The notes below the pieces were generated by a model that was not told the origin of the DNA, searched no databases, and saw only the letters and a program-made list of their open reading frames with translations. The position numbers and the translations under genes were made by a program. 35,895 bases of DNA, taken from the NCBI GenBank assembly GCA_024275575.1, contig JAJRYV010000056.1, positions 1-35,895 on the forward strand, read 5' to 3'. The stretch's first letter is position 1, and every line of letters starts with the position of its first letter. Positions 15,884 through 25,147 of the stretch are shown here, piece after piece. The DNA is from a bacterium (lineage in GTDB: Bacteria; Zhuqueibacterota; Zhuqueibacteria; Zhuqueibacterales; Geothermadaptataceae).

Positions 15884-16699
15884 TTAACAATCGAACAAAT
15901 CTCGCTGAAAAGAGCTGCCGGGTAATTTAAGATCGACTCGTCGCCCAAACTGATTGCCCTCATCAACCCCGCCCAGGTTATTAATATTCTCGATAATTTT
16001 GGGGACGCAGTATTCCCGCAGCGCTTCCCGAACACGGTGCCCGGAAAAGCGAAGTCGCTGCCAGCCATCTGATGCCAGGTCATTATCCCGGAAATTGTCC
16101 AGTCGCGCTTGTTCTGGATTATGGTGCCACTTGTCGCCATCGGTTTCAATATTCAGTTTTCCTTTTTGGCAATAAACGGCAAAGTCGAGAAAATAATTGC
16201 GGTTGTTTATCGTAACCAACTCCTGGCGCTCACATTGAATTTTCATGATTTTCATTTCGGCCCAAAGCCTGTCTTCAATTGGACTACCATCGAACAGATC
16301 ATTGATTTCAACGGCATGGCTGAATTTTTCTGCCGTAGTGGGGATGAAAACAATCCGTCGCCAGCGCCGACTGAAAATCGGGTGTTCCCGTTTTTTTAAA
16401 TGGCCAATCAGCAGTTGATAATAATTCCGCTTGCTGTTTTTATCCGCTGGTCTGTCGGGGAACAGTTCATTGCGTGTACGTTTTTTTATTTCAATCACGC
16501 GGGCAAAATATTTGATGGCGTGTGCATCATTTTTAAATGCATTTGTTTGATAGAATGCAATCCAGCCGGGTGGCCAGCATTTTTTCAACCATTTATCCGC
16601 TGCAGTCACGGGAATTCTGTACCAGTGCTGATCTCTGGCAATTTTAAAATCGAGTTCATTATTCAAAATAGCAACGAGTACTTCTCCCCGGCGTGCCAT
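15884..16699 (-). CDS. DUF559 (Vsr-like) endonuclease-domain protein
   Basis: 271 residues from the ATG at 16699, which has GGAGG 6-7 nt upstream; the GTG at 16705 is too close to that site. The C-terminal half matches the DUF559/very-short-patch-repair-like PD-(D/E)XK fold: SPIEDRLWAEM, FLDFAVYC, LNIETDGDKWHHNPEQ, then NDLASDGWQRLRFSGHRV. The candidate metal ligands are Glu in IEDR, Asp in FLDF and Glu in IETDG. The N-terminal half (about 1-130) is not recognised and is rich in basic residues. No methylase or restriction partner is nearby. A nuclease role is likely from the fold; the target is unknown. Confidence 0.72.
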   Translation of the reverse strand: MARRGEVLVAILNNELDFKIARDQHWYRIPVTAADKWLKKCWPPGWIAFYQTNAFKNDAHAIKYFARVIEIKKRTRNELFPDRPADKNSKRNYYQLLIGHLKKREHPIFSRRWRRIVFIPTTAEKFSHAVEINDLFDGSPIEDRLWAEMKIMKIQCERQELVTINNRNYFLDFAVYCQKGKLNIETDGDKWHHNPEQARLDNFRDNDLASDGWQRLRFSGHRVREALREYCVPKIIENINNLGGVDEGNQFGRRVDLKLPGSSFQRDLFDC

Positions 16700-17059
16700 G
16701 GTCACCCTCCTGAATTATAGAATGAATGGATATGTGGTGGAGGACTTGCGGTGTGGCCGGAATAAAACAGTCTAATCCCTCCTGACAATAATAGAATAGG
16801 CGAGATTATCTATTTTGTCAAGTAATTTCGTGCACAATTGGATTCGTTCATGAACTGTCATTTTCCCGAGGTGTCAAATAAAATGGTGTCGAACTATCAG
16901 TTTTTAGTGATTTTTGAGTGGAAATGCTGAAATGAACTGCACATGGTCTCCGGTCTCGATGAGTTTAAAATTGATTCTCGGATATCGCTGACAATATCTC
17001 TATATTCCACACTTCTTTTTTAATTCATCAGGAAATTGAGATTTACATGAAAGCGCCCC
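16700..17059. promoter_or_regulatory. Divergent gap, no structure recognised
   Basis: 360 AT-rich nt between the DUF559 gene (minus) and the MFS gene (plus). It must hold both promoters, but I see no convincing -35/-10, -24/-12 or repeat. Confidence 0.4.
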
Positions 17060-18157
17060 ATGGATAAAGCAAAAAAAGACCCGATGTTTGGTTTTCTCGC
17101 CATTCTCACGATTGCATCGACAGCAGGTTTGCAAGCCTGGCGTACGCTGTTCAATAATTTTGTCGTCGAAATCGTACACCTTGGGGGTGATCACATCGGC
17201 ATGATTCAGTCGGTGCGCGAGATTCCGGGATTTTTAGCATTGCTGGCAATTTTTATCATCATGTTCATCAAAGAGCATCGCCTTTCGGCGTTGTCGATCA
17301 TCATATTGGGCGCCGGTGTCGGCTTGACGGGAATTTTCCCCAGTTACACCGGCGTGATCGCCACAACGCTGATCATGAGTTTCGGCTTTCATTACTACGA
17401 AACCACTAACCAGTCGCTGACATTACAGTATTTTGATATAAAAACCAGCCCCTGGATTTTCGGCAAACTACGCAGCTATGCTGCAGCTTCGAGTATCGCT
17501 GTTGGAGCAGTAATTTTCACCTTGAGCTATTTTCTCAGCTACAAATTGATGTTTGGCCTTTCCGGATGCGGCATCATCGCGATGGGTTTGTGGGGATTGC
17601 TGCAAAATCCAACGCGGGAGAATATAACCCCGCAGCGAAAAAAAATGATCCTGCGAAAAAAGTACTGGCTCTACTATTTTCTCACTTTTATGTCGGGCGC
17701 CCGGCGGCAAATCTTTGTCGCTTTTGCCGTCTTTCTACTGGTGAAAAAATTTGAATTCAGCGTGCAGGAAATTACCGCGCTTTTTATTTTCAACAATGTC
17801 GTTAACTATTTTTTAAGCCCGCTCATCGGCAAAGCGATCATCCGTTTCGGAGAACAGAAAATCCTGTCGCTGGAATATGGCAGCCTGGTTTTTATTTTCA
17901 CAGCCTATGCTTTTGTCGAATCGAAAGCCGTGGTTGCCGGGCTTTATATTCTCGATCATATTTTCTTCAATTTCTCCATCAGCATTCGCACCTATTTTCA
18001 AAAAATCGGCGATCCCAAAGACATAGCGCCGAGCATGGCCGTCGGATTCACCATCAACCATATCGCCGCCGTTGTCATTCCGGCGGCCGGCGGGCTGTTG
18101 TGGCTGTTCGATTATCGCATTCCTTTCTTCGCCGGAGCTGTTTTGAGCTTGATTTAA
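17060..18157 (+). CDS. MFS-type membrane transporter, C-terminus shortened
   Basis: 365 residues with about eleven to twelve hydrophobic helices, an MFS-like GKLRSYAAAS segment near the middle and a cytoplasmic basic loop (PTRENITPQRKKMILRKK) between the two halves. The fold is major facilitator superfamily; the substrate is unknown. The ATG at 17060 is used because an ATG at 17047 runs straight into a stop. The protein stops at ...GAVLSLI, within the last helix. After the TAA the same frame continues LTAVQFISRTLHGHSSNAAP to a second stop, resembling the usual end of such a helix. A point nonsense mutation may therefore have trimmed about 20 residues (inference). Confidence 0.8.
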   Translation: MDKAKKDPMFGFLAILTIASTAGLQAWRTLFNNFVVEIVHLGGDHIGMIQSVREIPGFLALLAIFIIMFIKEHRLSALSIIILGAGVGLTGIFPSYTGVIATTLIMSFGFHYYETTNQSLTLQYFDIKTSPWIFGKLRSYAAASSIAVGAVIFTLSYFLSYKLMFGLSGCGIIAMGLWGLLQNPTRENITPQRKKMILRKKYWLYYFLTFMSGARRQIFVAFAVFLLVKKFEFSVQEITALFIFNNVVNYFLSPLIGKAIIRFGEQKILSLEYGSLVFIFTAYAFVESKAVVAGLYILDHIFFNFSISIRTYFQKIGDPKDIAPSMAVGFTINHIAAVVIPAAGGLLWLFDYRIPFFAGAVLSLI

Positions 18158-18498
18158 CTAACAGCGGTACAATTCATCTCCCGGACTCTGCATGGTCACA
18201 GCAGCAATGCCGCACCCTAATGAATACGAACCGGTGTATCTGAATCGAAAATACTGGGGCGATGGAAAAAATATATCTCCAAGAATCCAGATATCCATTT
18301 ATCAAGCACTATAAATTGCCTCATCTTTATCCCGCATCGCCGCGATTTATCCCGGCAAGACGCTTCTTAACCCATTCTGCAAAATATTTTAAAATTTCCG
18401 GCGTATAGTTGATCAGAAAAGCAGTTCGCTTTGAAAAACAAACAACAAATTAACCGAAGAATCAAAACCTTCGGACGACTAAACAAAAGGAGATTATC
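18158..18498. other. Gap without genes
   Basis: 341 nt between two plus-strand genes. I see no clear hairpin terminator or repeat. It ends with a strong ribosome site (AAAAGGAGATTATC) before the ATG at 18499, so it should hold that gene's promoter. Confidence 0.4.
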
Positions 18499-19626
18499 AT
18501 GAAGAAGAAAATGCAATGGATCGTCATGCTCCTGATAACCTTTGCCATCATCATCGGCAGCACCAGCTTAATGGCGCAACACGATTTCGGTGGCCGCGGC
18601 ATGATGCATTCACAACTAACTGAAGACCAGCGCACCCAACTGCTCGAGACTGTTTCACAACTGCGTGAGAGCAATGCCAGCCGTGAAGAAATCCGCGCAG
18701 CGGTCGCTACCCTGTTTGAAAGCTGGGGGCTTGAAGCACCGCAATTTGGACAGCATGCCGGGTTCAGCCGTGGAATGGGGCAAAAAGGCGCCTTCATCGA
18801 TGCGAACACCACTGCTGAACAGCGTATCGAACTCTACGCTAAACACGATGAAATGTGGAAAAGCGGCGCTACGCATGAAGAAATGCGCACAGCGGCATAT
18901 GCGTTGTTGACTTCATGGGGAATCGAATTGCCGGACACAACTGCCTGCCCCGGCATCGGTATACACAGAGAAAACCACGAGGATGAACTGATGCAGGAAC
19001 AGCGTGTTGCAGTGCGCGCAAAAATTAAAGAAATGCGTATTGCCGGAAAATCCCGCAAAGAAATCCACGATGCCGTTGCAGAAATCCTCAAAGGTTTTGG
19101 CGTTGAACTGCCTGGTAAACCTGAATATTCGCGTTCAGGCCGGGGCCATGGCCGCATGGGCCAAAAACCGCAATTAACCGACGGGCAGCGCGCTGCACTT
19201 TATGCCAAACAGCAGGAATTGCTGGCAACTGGCGCAACCCATACCGAGTTGCGCCAAGCCCGCCTAACGATGTTGCAGGAATGGGGTTTCAGCCGGCCGA
19301 ATACACCTCGCGGCGACCAACCGATGCGTGGCAGAAAACACGGTGAAACCCGCGGTATCCAGGCCTGCAATTATCCCAACCCTTTCAACCCGCAAACCAA
19401 TATCAGCTATACACTGGAAAATGCCGGTCAGGTTAAAGTGAGTATTTTCAACTTGAGGGGACAGGAGTTACGGGTGCTGTTTAGCGGCAGCCAATCGGCC
19501 GGCGAACACACTGTACGCTGGGATGGCAAACTGGCCAACGGCGAGTCGGCAGGTTCAGGAACTTATCTCTATCGTATTGAAACGGTCGGTCAGGTGACGA
19601 CTAATAAGATGATTTTAATGAAATAA
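18499..19626 (+). CDS. Secreted four-repeat helical protein with T9SS/FlgD-like sorting domain
   Basis: 375 residues: signal peptide (1-26, SLMAQ), four repeats of about 45 residues, then a C-terminal sorting domain. Each repeat has the pattern (T)xxQRxxLxxKxxEMxxxGATxxE(M/L)RxAxxxLLxxWGxExP: about 40-82, 104-146, 163-205 and 224-266. The repeats are predicted amphipathic helical pairs, divided by Gly/Arg/His/Met-rich linkers (RGMGQK, GRGHGRMGQK). The C-terminus (NYPNPFNPQTNISYTL ... GSGTYLYRIETV ... KMILMK) is a classic FCB sorting domain. The repeats loosely recall the metal-binding Spy/CpxP LTxxQ helices, so a periplasmic or extracellular metal or chaperone role is possible. I do not recognise a named family. 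Followed by a terminator. Confidence 0.78.
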   Translation: MKKKMQWIVMLLITFAIIIGSTSLMAQHDFGGRGMMHSQLTEDQRTQLLETVSQLRESNASREEIRAAVATLFESWGLEAPQFGQHAGFSRGMGQKGAFIDANTTAEQRIELYAKHDEMWKSGATHEEMRTAAYALLTSWGIELPDTTACPGIGIHRENHEDELMQEQRVAVRAKIKEMRIAGKSRKEIHDAVAEILKGFGVELPGKPEYSRSGRGHGRMGQKPQLTDGQRAALYAKQQELLATGATHTELRQARLTMLQEWGFSRPNTPRGDQPMRGRKHGETRGIQACNYPNPFNPQTNISYTLENAGQVKVSIFNLRGQELRVLFSGSQSAGEHTVRWDGKLANGESAGSGTYLYRIETVGQVTTNKMILMK

Positions 19627-19636
19627 GGATTGAGAT

Positions 19637-19669
19637 AAACCTGCCAAGTTTTAAAAACCTGGCAGGTTT
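19637..19669 (+). terminator. Intrinsic terminator
   Basis: A stem AAACCTGCCA / TGGCAGGTTT, 11 nt after the stop at 19626. Its AACCTG..CAGGTT core is shared in style with the hairpin at 34167-34199, typical of a dispersed palindrome recruited as terminator. Confidence 0.75.
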
Positions 19670-19790
19670 ATACATTATTGGCTCACCATCCCACGTATGA
19701 TTTATTTTGGTTGCTTCCAAACGCCTTGTTGGATATTTTAACAAGAAAGAGAAACGGCAAAAAACGAGCAATATTTAAAAAGGGTCTGGT

Positions 19791-20780
19791 ATGAGTGGTC
19801 GTAGAAATTTCATAAAAACATCGATGCTGGCTAGTGCTGCATTGATTACACCTGCTGCCTACAGAGGCAACAAAAATCAACAACAGGGAAAAAACACAGC
19901 AAAAGGCGCCAAACCTATCGTCGTATCAACATGGCAAGCCGGATTATCTGCAAATAAAACCGCCTGGGCAACGCTTGCCGGCGGCGGCAGCGCACTGGAT
20001 GCTGTCGAATCTGGTGTGCGGGTCACCGAATCAGACGCCGAAAATTCCAGCGTCGGTCTCGGTGGGTTGCCTGACTGCGACGGCAAAGTCACCCTTGACG
20101 CCTGTATCATGGACCACAAAACCCGATGCGGCGCCGTAGCTTTTTTACAACATATCGAAAACCCGGTTTCGGTCGCACGCAAAGTGATGGAAGACACGCC
20201 GCACGTTATGCTTGCCGGTGAAGGTGCGCTGCAATTTGCCCTTGAAAAAGGTTTTGAAAAAACGAATTTGCTGACCACAAGTGCGAAAAAAAAATGGCAA
20301 AAATGGCTGGAGAAATCCCGTTATCAACCAGTTATCAATATTGAAAATCACGATACCATCGGTATGCTGGCCATCGACCAAAACGGCGATCTCTCCGGCG
20401 CCTGCACCACCAGCGGCATGGCCTACAAACTGCACGGCCGTGTCGGTGATTCACCGATTATCGGCGCAGGTCTGTTTGTGGATAACGAGGTCGGCGGCGC
20501 CTGCGCGACCGGCGTCGGAGAGGCGGTTATCCGCATTGCCGGCAGTGCCGTCGTCGTGGAATTGATGCGCAACGGGCATTCTCCGGAAGAGGCATGCAAA
20601 GAGGCGGTGTTGCGCATCATAAAAAAACATCAGAATTTAAAAAACCTGCAGGTCGGTTTTCTGGCGCTCAATAAAAATGGCGAATACGGCGGTTACTGTA
20701 TTTATAAGGGATTTAATTTTGCCCTGAAAACCCGGGCAGAAGAAAAATTGATCGATGCCAAATATGAAATTGATAAATAA
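19791..20780 (+). CDS. Tat-exported N4-(beta-N-acetylglucosaminyl)-L-asparaginase family amidohydrolase
   Basis: 329 residues, an Ntn-hydrolase of the glycosylasparaginase type. The precursor should self-cleave before the Thr in NHDTIGMLA (about 189), making that Thr the nucleophile. Other family landmarks: GGGSALDAVESGVRVTE, SSVGLGGLPD, ACTTSGMAYKLHGRVGDSPIIGAG and GGACATGVGE. The N-terminus GRRNFIKTSMLASAALI is a twin-arginine signal, so the enzyme acts in the periplasm or outside. It would cut the GlcNAc-Asn link in glycopeptides or act as an isoaspartyl/asparagine hydrolase. AAAGGG precedes the ATG. It is followed after 19 nt by the aldo/keto reductase, so the two are probably co-transcribed. 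Confidence 0.88.
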   Translation: MSGRRNFIKTSMLASAALITPAAYRGNKNQQQGKNTAKGAKPIVVSTWQAGLSANKTAWATLAGGGSALDAVESGVRVTESDAENSSVGLGGLPDCDGKVTLDACIMDHKTRCGAVAFLQHIENPVSVARKVMEDTPHVMLAGEGALQFALEKGFEKTNLLTTSAKKKWQKWLEKSRYQPVINIENHDTIGMLAIDQNGDLSGACTTSGMAYKLHGRVGDSPIIGAGLFVDNEVGGACATGVGEAVIRIAGSAVVVELMRNGHSPEEACKEAVLRIIKKHQNLKNLQVGFLALNKNGEYGGYCIYKGFNFALKTRAEEKLIDAKYEIDK

Positions 20781-20799
20781 AACTCACTGAGGAACTCTT

Positions 20800-21756
20800 A
20801 TGCAATACACAAAACTCGGTAAACGCGGCCCGAAAGTTTCGACGATCGGCTTCGGAGCCTGGGCGATCGGGGGCATGAATTGGGGCAAAACGGATGACGA
20901 AACATCATTAAAAGCATTGCATGCCGCCCTCGATCAGGGCGTCACGTTCATCGATACGGCTGATGTTTACGGTTTCGGGCATTCCGAAGAATTGATCGCA
21001 CGTTTAATAAAGGAACGCGGCAAAGGTGAGGTGATCATCGCTACAAAAGCGGGCAATGATTTCTACAATGCCGGCGCTGAAGATGACGAGGGTTACGGCG
21101 CGATAAAACAAACCTATTCCAAAGAATATCTCATTTCTGCAGCGGAAAAAAGCCTGCAACGCCTAGGGCTGGAAACGCTGGACATCCTGCAATTACACAG
21201 CCCGGATCTCGACAAACTCGAGCAAGACGAACCTTGGCTGGCGCTTGAACAGCTCAAAAAGGAAGGCAAAATTCAGCACGCAGGTTTGAGCATTCAGTCG
21301 TTTAAAGAAACGGAACAGGCTTTTTTACTGGATGCACACGCTGATATTCTCGATTGCATTCAGGTGCGTTATAATTTACTGGAAAGGCAAGCGGAAGAAG
21401 TACTTTTTCCGAAAGCGATGCAATACGGCATCGGGGTTATCGTGCGCATTCCCCTGCTCTTCGGCTTACTGACGGGTAAATTTAAAGCGGGCTCAACTTT
21501 TGCCGAGGATGACCACAGGCAGATGAATTTATCGCCGGAAAAACTGGCCGGTTATCTGACAGCACTTAAAAAATTACAACCCCTGTTCGACCACTATCCA
21601 CAACAAAGCATGGCACAGGTGAGTCTGCGTTTCTGCATTTCTCACCCGGCCTGCCACACGGTTATCCCCGGAGCAAAAACTGAGGCACAGGTCATTGATA
21701 ATTGCACTGCTTCCGATTTTGGGCCGATACCCGAGACATTGATTCCATCACTTTGA
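20800..21756 (+). CDS. Aldo/keto reductase
   Basis: 318 residues of the NAD(P)H-dependent aldo/keto reductase TIM-barrel family. The catalytic tetrad is visible: Asp in FIDTADVYG and Tyr of the same motif (about 50-57), Lys in ATKAGN (about 86) and His in LQLHSPD (about 130). The C-terminal cofactor loop VIPGAKTEAQV is also present. Start: GAGGA 7 nt before the ATG. It follows the glycosylasparaginase in an apparent two-gene operon; the substrate cannot be told. The stop codon lies in the loop of a perfect hairpin. Confidence 0.9.
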   Translation: MQYTKLGKRGPKVSTIGFGAWAIGGMNWGKTDDETSLKALHAALDQGVTFIDTADVYGFGHSEELIARLIKERGKGEVIIATKAGNDFYNAGAEDDEGYGAIKQTYSKEYLISAAEKSLQRLGLETLDILQLHSPDLDKLEQDEPWLALEQLKKEGKIQHAGLSIQSFKETEQAFLLDAHADILDCIQVRYNLLERQAEEVLFPKAMQYGIGVIVRIPLLFGLLTGKFKAGSTFAEDDHRQMNLSPEKLAGYLTALKKLQPLFDHYPQQSMAQVSLRFCISHPACHTVIPGAKTEAQVIDNCTASDFGPIPETLIPSL

Positions 21757-21771
21757 AATGATGGAATCAAT
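21738..21771. terminator. Hairpin straddling the aldo/keto reductase stop codon
   Basis: A perfect 13-bp stem ATTGATTCCATCA / TGATGGAATCAAT with an 8-nt loop. The stem's left arm encodes the last residues and the stop codon TGA is in the loop. There is no long T-run, but it lies between convergent genes and could stop or protect transcripts of either strand. Confidence 0.6.
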
Positions 21772-21787
21772 AATTCTGGTCGTCCCG

Positions 21788-24496
21788 CTATTTCAACATG
21801 CTGCGCAGCACCGTTTGCAGAATACCACCATTGCGGTAATAACTGATTTCTACCGGTGTATCGATGCGTACGGTCACGGTGAAACGGCGTTTTGTACCGT
21901 CCGTATTTTCAGCGACGACTTCCACATCCTGTAACGGCTGCAGATTATCATCGATCTCAATACTGAACGTTTCATGCCCTGTCAGGCCGAGGCTCGATGC
22001 CGATTCACCTTCTTTGAACTGCAACGGTAATACGCCCATGCCCACGAGATTGCTGCGGTGGATCCGTTCAAAACTTTCAGCGATCACCGATTTAATCCCC
22101 AACAAAAAAGTGCCTTTGGCCGCCCAATCGCGCGAACTGCCGGTGCCGTATTCCTTGCCGGCAATGACCACAAGCGGGATATTTTCCGCCTTGTATGCCA
22201 TCGCCGCATCATAGATTGAGGTCTGGGTTCCTTCGGGCAGTTTCAATGTCACACCGCCTTCGGTTCCCGGTGCGAGCAGGTTTTTCAGGCGAATATTGCC
22301 GAAAGTGCCGCGCACCATGATGCGATCGTGGCCGCGACGCGAGCCGAATGAATTAAAATCTTTACGCTCAACCCCGTTTTCATTTAGATAACGCGCTGCC
22401 GGGCTATCCGGCGGAATCTGACCGGCCGGTGAAATGTGATCCGTGGTCACCGAATCACCGAGCAGTGCGAGCACCCGTGCGTTTTCGATAGTACTGATGG
22501 GGCCGGGTTGCGGTTGTAAATCAATAAAGAATGGCGGTTCCTGTATGTAGGTCGAATCCGCCTGCCATTGATAAATATCACCTGTCGTGGTCTGCACATC
22601 TTTCCACTCGCTGCTGAACGAATTGACATCGGCATACATACGTTTGAAGTTTTCCGGGTTCGAAGCTGTTTGCAGCAGTTCGCCGATCTCGGCGCTGCCC
22701 GGCCAGATATCTTTGAGAAAGACATCTTCGCCATTTTTTCCTTTGCCCAGGGGTTCACGGGTCAAATCGATATCCACTGTGCCGGCGAGTGCATAAGCCA
22801 CAACGAGCGGTGGCGAGGCGAGATAGTTCGCTTTAACATGAGGATTGACCCGGCCTTCGAAATTGCGGTTGCCGCTCAAAACCGAAGCGGCGACGAGATC
22901 GCTTTCATTGATCGCCTCGACAACGGCTTCATCCAGCGGCCCGCTATTGCCGATGCAGGTCGTGCAGCCATAACCCACCGTGTGAAATCCCAGCTTTTCC
23001 AAATAAGGCGTAAGACCGGTTTGGCGGAGATATTCCGTCACCACGCGGGAGCCGGGAGCCAGACTGGTTTTAACATATTCTGGAACTTGCAAACCTTTTT
23101 CTACTGCTTTTTTGGCAACCAGGCCGGCGCCCAACAGCACCGAGGGATTACTGGTGTTGGTGCAACTGGTGATGGCAGCGATGACCACGGAACCATGTTT
23201 CATTTCGATGCCGCCAGTGGCGTTTTTCATCGTTGCCGAGCGTTTAAGTTCTTCGCCTTTGAGGGCAAAACCGCGTTCATCGAGACCACCGGTGAGTGAT
23301 TTGTGAAAAGCCTCGGCCATCGCCGGCACCGTGATGCGATCCTGCGGCCGTTTCGGCCCCGCCAGGCTCGGTTCTACTGTGCTCAGATCAAGCTCCAGGG
23401 TGTCGGTAAATATAGGGTCCGGGCTATCCGGGGTGCGGAACAAACCCTGCACTTTCAAATAGCTTTCCACCAATTGCACATGTTCCGGCGAGCGGCCGCT
23501 GCGACGCATGTAATCCATCGCTTCGGCATCCATGGGAAAAAAGCCCATGGTTGCGCCATATTCCGGCGCCATATTGGCCAGCATTGCGCGATCGGGCAGG
23601 CTCATTTCATCCAATCCGGGGCCATAAAATTCGACAAATTTACCCACCACACCTTTAGCACGCAGTATCTCAACCGCAGTCAGTGTCATGTCAGTGGCAG
23701 TGACGCCTTCAGGCAGATTACCCGTCAATTTAAATCCGATAACCTGTGGCGCCAGCATGTAGATCGGTTGGCCGAGCATCACCGCTTCCGCTTCGATGCC
23801 GCCGACGCCCCAACCGACAATGCCGAGACCGTTGATCATCGTCGTATGCGAATCGGTGCCGACGAGGCTATCGGGATAAATGACTTGCATGCCGTTTTCT
23901 TCACTGGAAAAAACGCCTTTAGCGAGATATTCCAGATTGACCTGATGGATGATGCCGACGCCCGGGGGTACAACATTAAATTTTTCGAAAGCCTGCTGGC
24001 CCCATTTGAGAAACTGGTAACGTTCGGCGTTGCGCTGAAATTCGATTTGCATATTTTGCGAAAGGGCATCGGCAGTGCCGAATTTGTCGATCTGTACCGA
24101 ATGATCGACGACCAGGTCCGCCGGAATCAGCGGCTCGATTTTCGCTGGATCACCGCCCAAACGCTGCATAGCTGAACGCATGGCTGCGAGATCGACCAGC
24201 GAGGGCACACCGGTAAAATCCTGCAGAACGACACGCGCTGGTTTGAAGGGGATTTCCTGCTGCATTTCGGCGTTTGCATCCCAAGCAGCGAGTTTTTTCA
24301 CATCATCCTGCATCACCTGAAAATCATCACAGTTGCGCAGCAGCGATTCGAGCAAAACTTTTATAGAAAAAGGCAATCGGTTGATCGATCCGAGCCCGTT
24401 TTTTTCGAGGAGCTCGAGGCTATATAGATAAGCTGTTCCGGACGGCGCAGTAAAAGGTAGTCTGGCTCCGAAGATGTTTTTCTTCGTTTGACTCAT
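21788..24496 (-). CDS. acnA: Aconitate hydratase A
   Basis: 902 residues, the normal length of the AcnA/IRP type. It interconverts citrate and isocitrate in the TCA cycle through a [4Fe-4S] cluster. Cluster ligands are visible as Cys in [12 protein letters not shown] (about 437) and the two Cys in [13 protein letters not shown] (about 503-506). Substrate-binding motifs include [42 protein letters not shown] (20 residues) and [13 protein letters not shown]. The ATG has CAGGAG 8 nt upstream. Monocistronic by context, cytoplasmic; nothing odd in the sequence. Confidence 0.97.
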   Translation of the reverse strand: MSQTKKNIFGARLPFTAPSGTAYLYSLELLEKNGLGSINRLPFSIKVLLESLLRNCDDFQVMQDDVKKLAAWDANAEMQQEIPFKPARVVLQDFTGVPSLVDLAAMRSAMQRLGGDPAKIEPLIPADLVVDHSVQIDKFGTADALSQNMQIEFQRNAERYQFLKWGQQAFEKFNVVPPGVGIIHQVNLEYLAKGVFSSEENGMQVIYPDSLVGTDSHTTMINGLGIVGWGVGGIEAEAVMLGQPIYMLAPQVIGFKLTGNLPEGVTATDMTLTAVEILRAKGVVGKFVEFYGPGLDEMSLPDRAMLANMAPEYGATMGFFPMDAEAMDYMRRSGRSPEHVQLVESYLKVQGLFRTPDSPDPIFTDTLELDLSTVEPSLAGPKRPQDRITVPAMAEAFHKSLTGGLDERGFALKGEELKRSATMKNATGGIEMKHGSVVIAAITSCTNTSNPSVLLGAGLVAKKAVEKGLQVPEYVKTSLAPGSRVVTEYLRQTGLTPYLEKLGFHTVGYGCTTCIGNSGPLDEAVVEAINESDLVAASVLSGNRNFEGRVNPHVKANYLASPPLVVAYALAGTVDIDLTREPLGKGKNGEDVFLKDIWPGSAEIGELLQTASNPENFKRMYADVNSFSSEWKDVQTTTGDIYQWQADSTYIQEPPFFIDLQPQPGPISTIENARVLALLGDSVTTDHISPAGQIPPDSPAARYLNENGVERKDFNSFGSRRGHDRIMVRGTFGNIRLKNLLAPGTEGGVTLKLPEGTQTSIYDAAMAYKAENIPLVVIAGKEYGTGSSRDWAAKGTFLLGIKSVIAESFERIHRSNLVGMGVLPLQFKEGESASSLGLTGHETFSIEIDDNLQPLQDVEVVAENTDGTKRRFTVTVRIDTPVEISYYRNGGILQTVLRSMLK

Positions 24497-24764
24497 GCGA
24501 CTTCTCCTGTAATTATTCTGAATTCTTTATTTAGATTTTTGAGCAATCACGATTAAGTTCATTCCCGGGCAGTGCATCGATGATAAATGCCGGGCACAGC
24601 TGTCAATTATAGAATTATTATTGAGAAGTGGAAGAAAAATTTTGAACAGGTTGCTTAAGATTTCCTCTTAAGCTGATTATTTCTTAGAGAATTGATAAGA
24701 ATGTGAAGTCACAGCACAGTCATATCCACTGTGGAATAAATCCCGCAGTTCTTAAAAAAGTGAA

Positions 24765-24813
24765 CCCGCCTGAAAGCGACTCAATCACAGAGCTCGCTTT
24801 AGCGAGGTTGAAT
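24765..24813. repeat. REP-like double-hairpin element, copy B
   Basis: CCCGCCTGAAAGCGACTCAA, then a CTCGCT-TTAGCGAG-type hairpin and GGTTGAAT. It matches 7202-7249 in order, length and most positions; the hairpin loops differ. Confidence 0.5.
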
Positions 24814-24939
24814 TTACATAGCTGCATGTTTTAATACGCAGCGGACATCTTTTTCTTGTCAAATCAGACTCGGGATTAAAACCACAAGCAAATAATTTAT
24901 TTGCAACAGATACACGTTCACACTTATCTTTATTTCTTT

Positions 24940-25101
24940 AATCTGAATTCAGTGCATTAAGTTAGTGGATGCTAACCCTTGCAAAGATTAGAAAAATCAA
25001 CAATTTAGTCTCAAAGCGTGTTACGAAATCATAACTCCTGTATTTCCAGTAATCTTCGCAAGGGTGCCCACGGCTTAACTTAATGACATTGAATCAGAAT
25101 T
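24940..25101. mobile_element. MITE-like imperfect inverted repeat
   Basis: Two arms of about 51 bp (24940-24990 and 25050-25101) are inverted copies around a 59-bp centre. Shared blocks are CATTAAGTTA and ACCCTTGC(A/G)AAGATTA; the stretch between them has diverged. There is no open reading frame inside. This is the structure of a non-autonomous transposable element or a large RNA hairpin; no target-site duplication is obvious. Confidence 0.5.
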
Positions 25102-25147
25102 GTACGATAGCGCGTAAGCACGTTAAAAAAAATAGCGACATAACTCA

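Larger units (their letters stand above)
24497..25147. other. Repeat-rich divergent gap
   Basis: 651 nt between aconitase (minus) and a flavoprotein (plus), with no credible gene. It contains a REP-like element (24765-24813) and a 162-bp imperfect inverted-repeat element (24940-25101), so much of it looks like accumulated non-autonomous mobile DNA. Confidence 0.55.
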
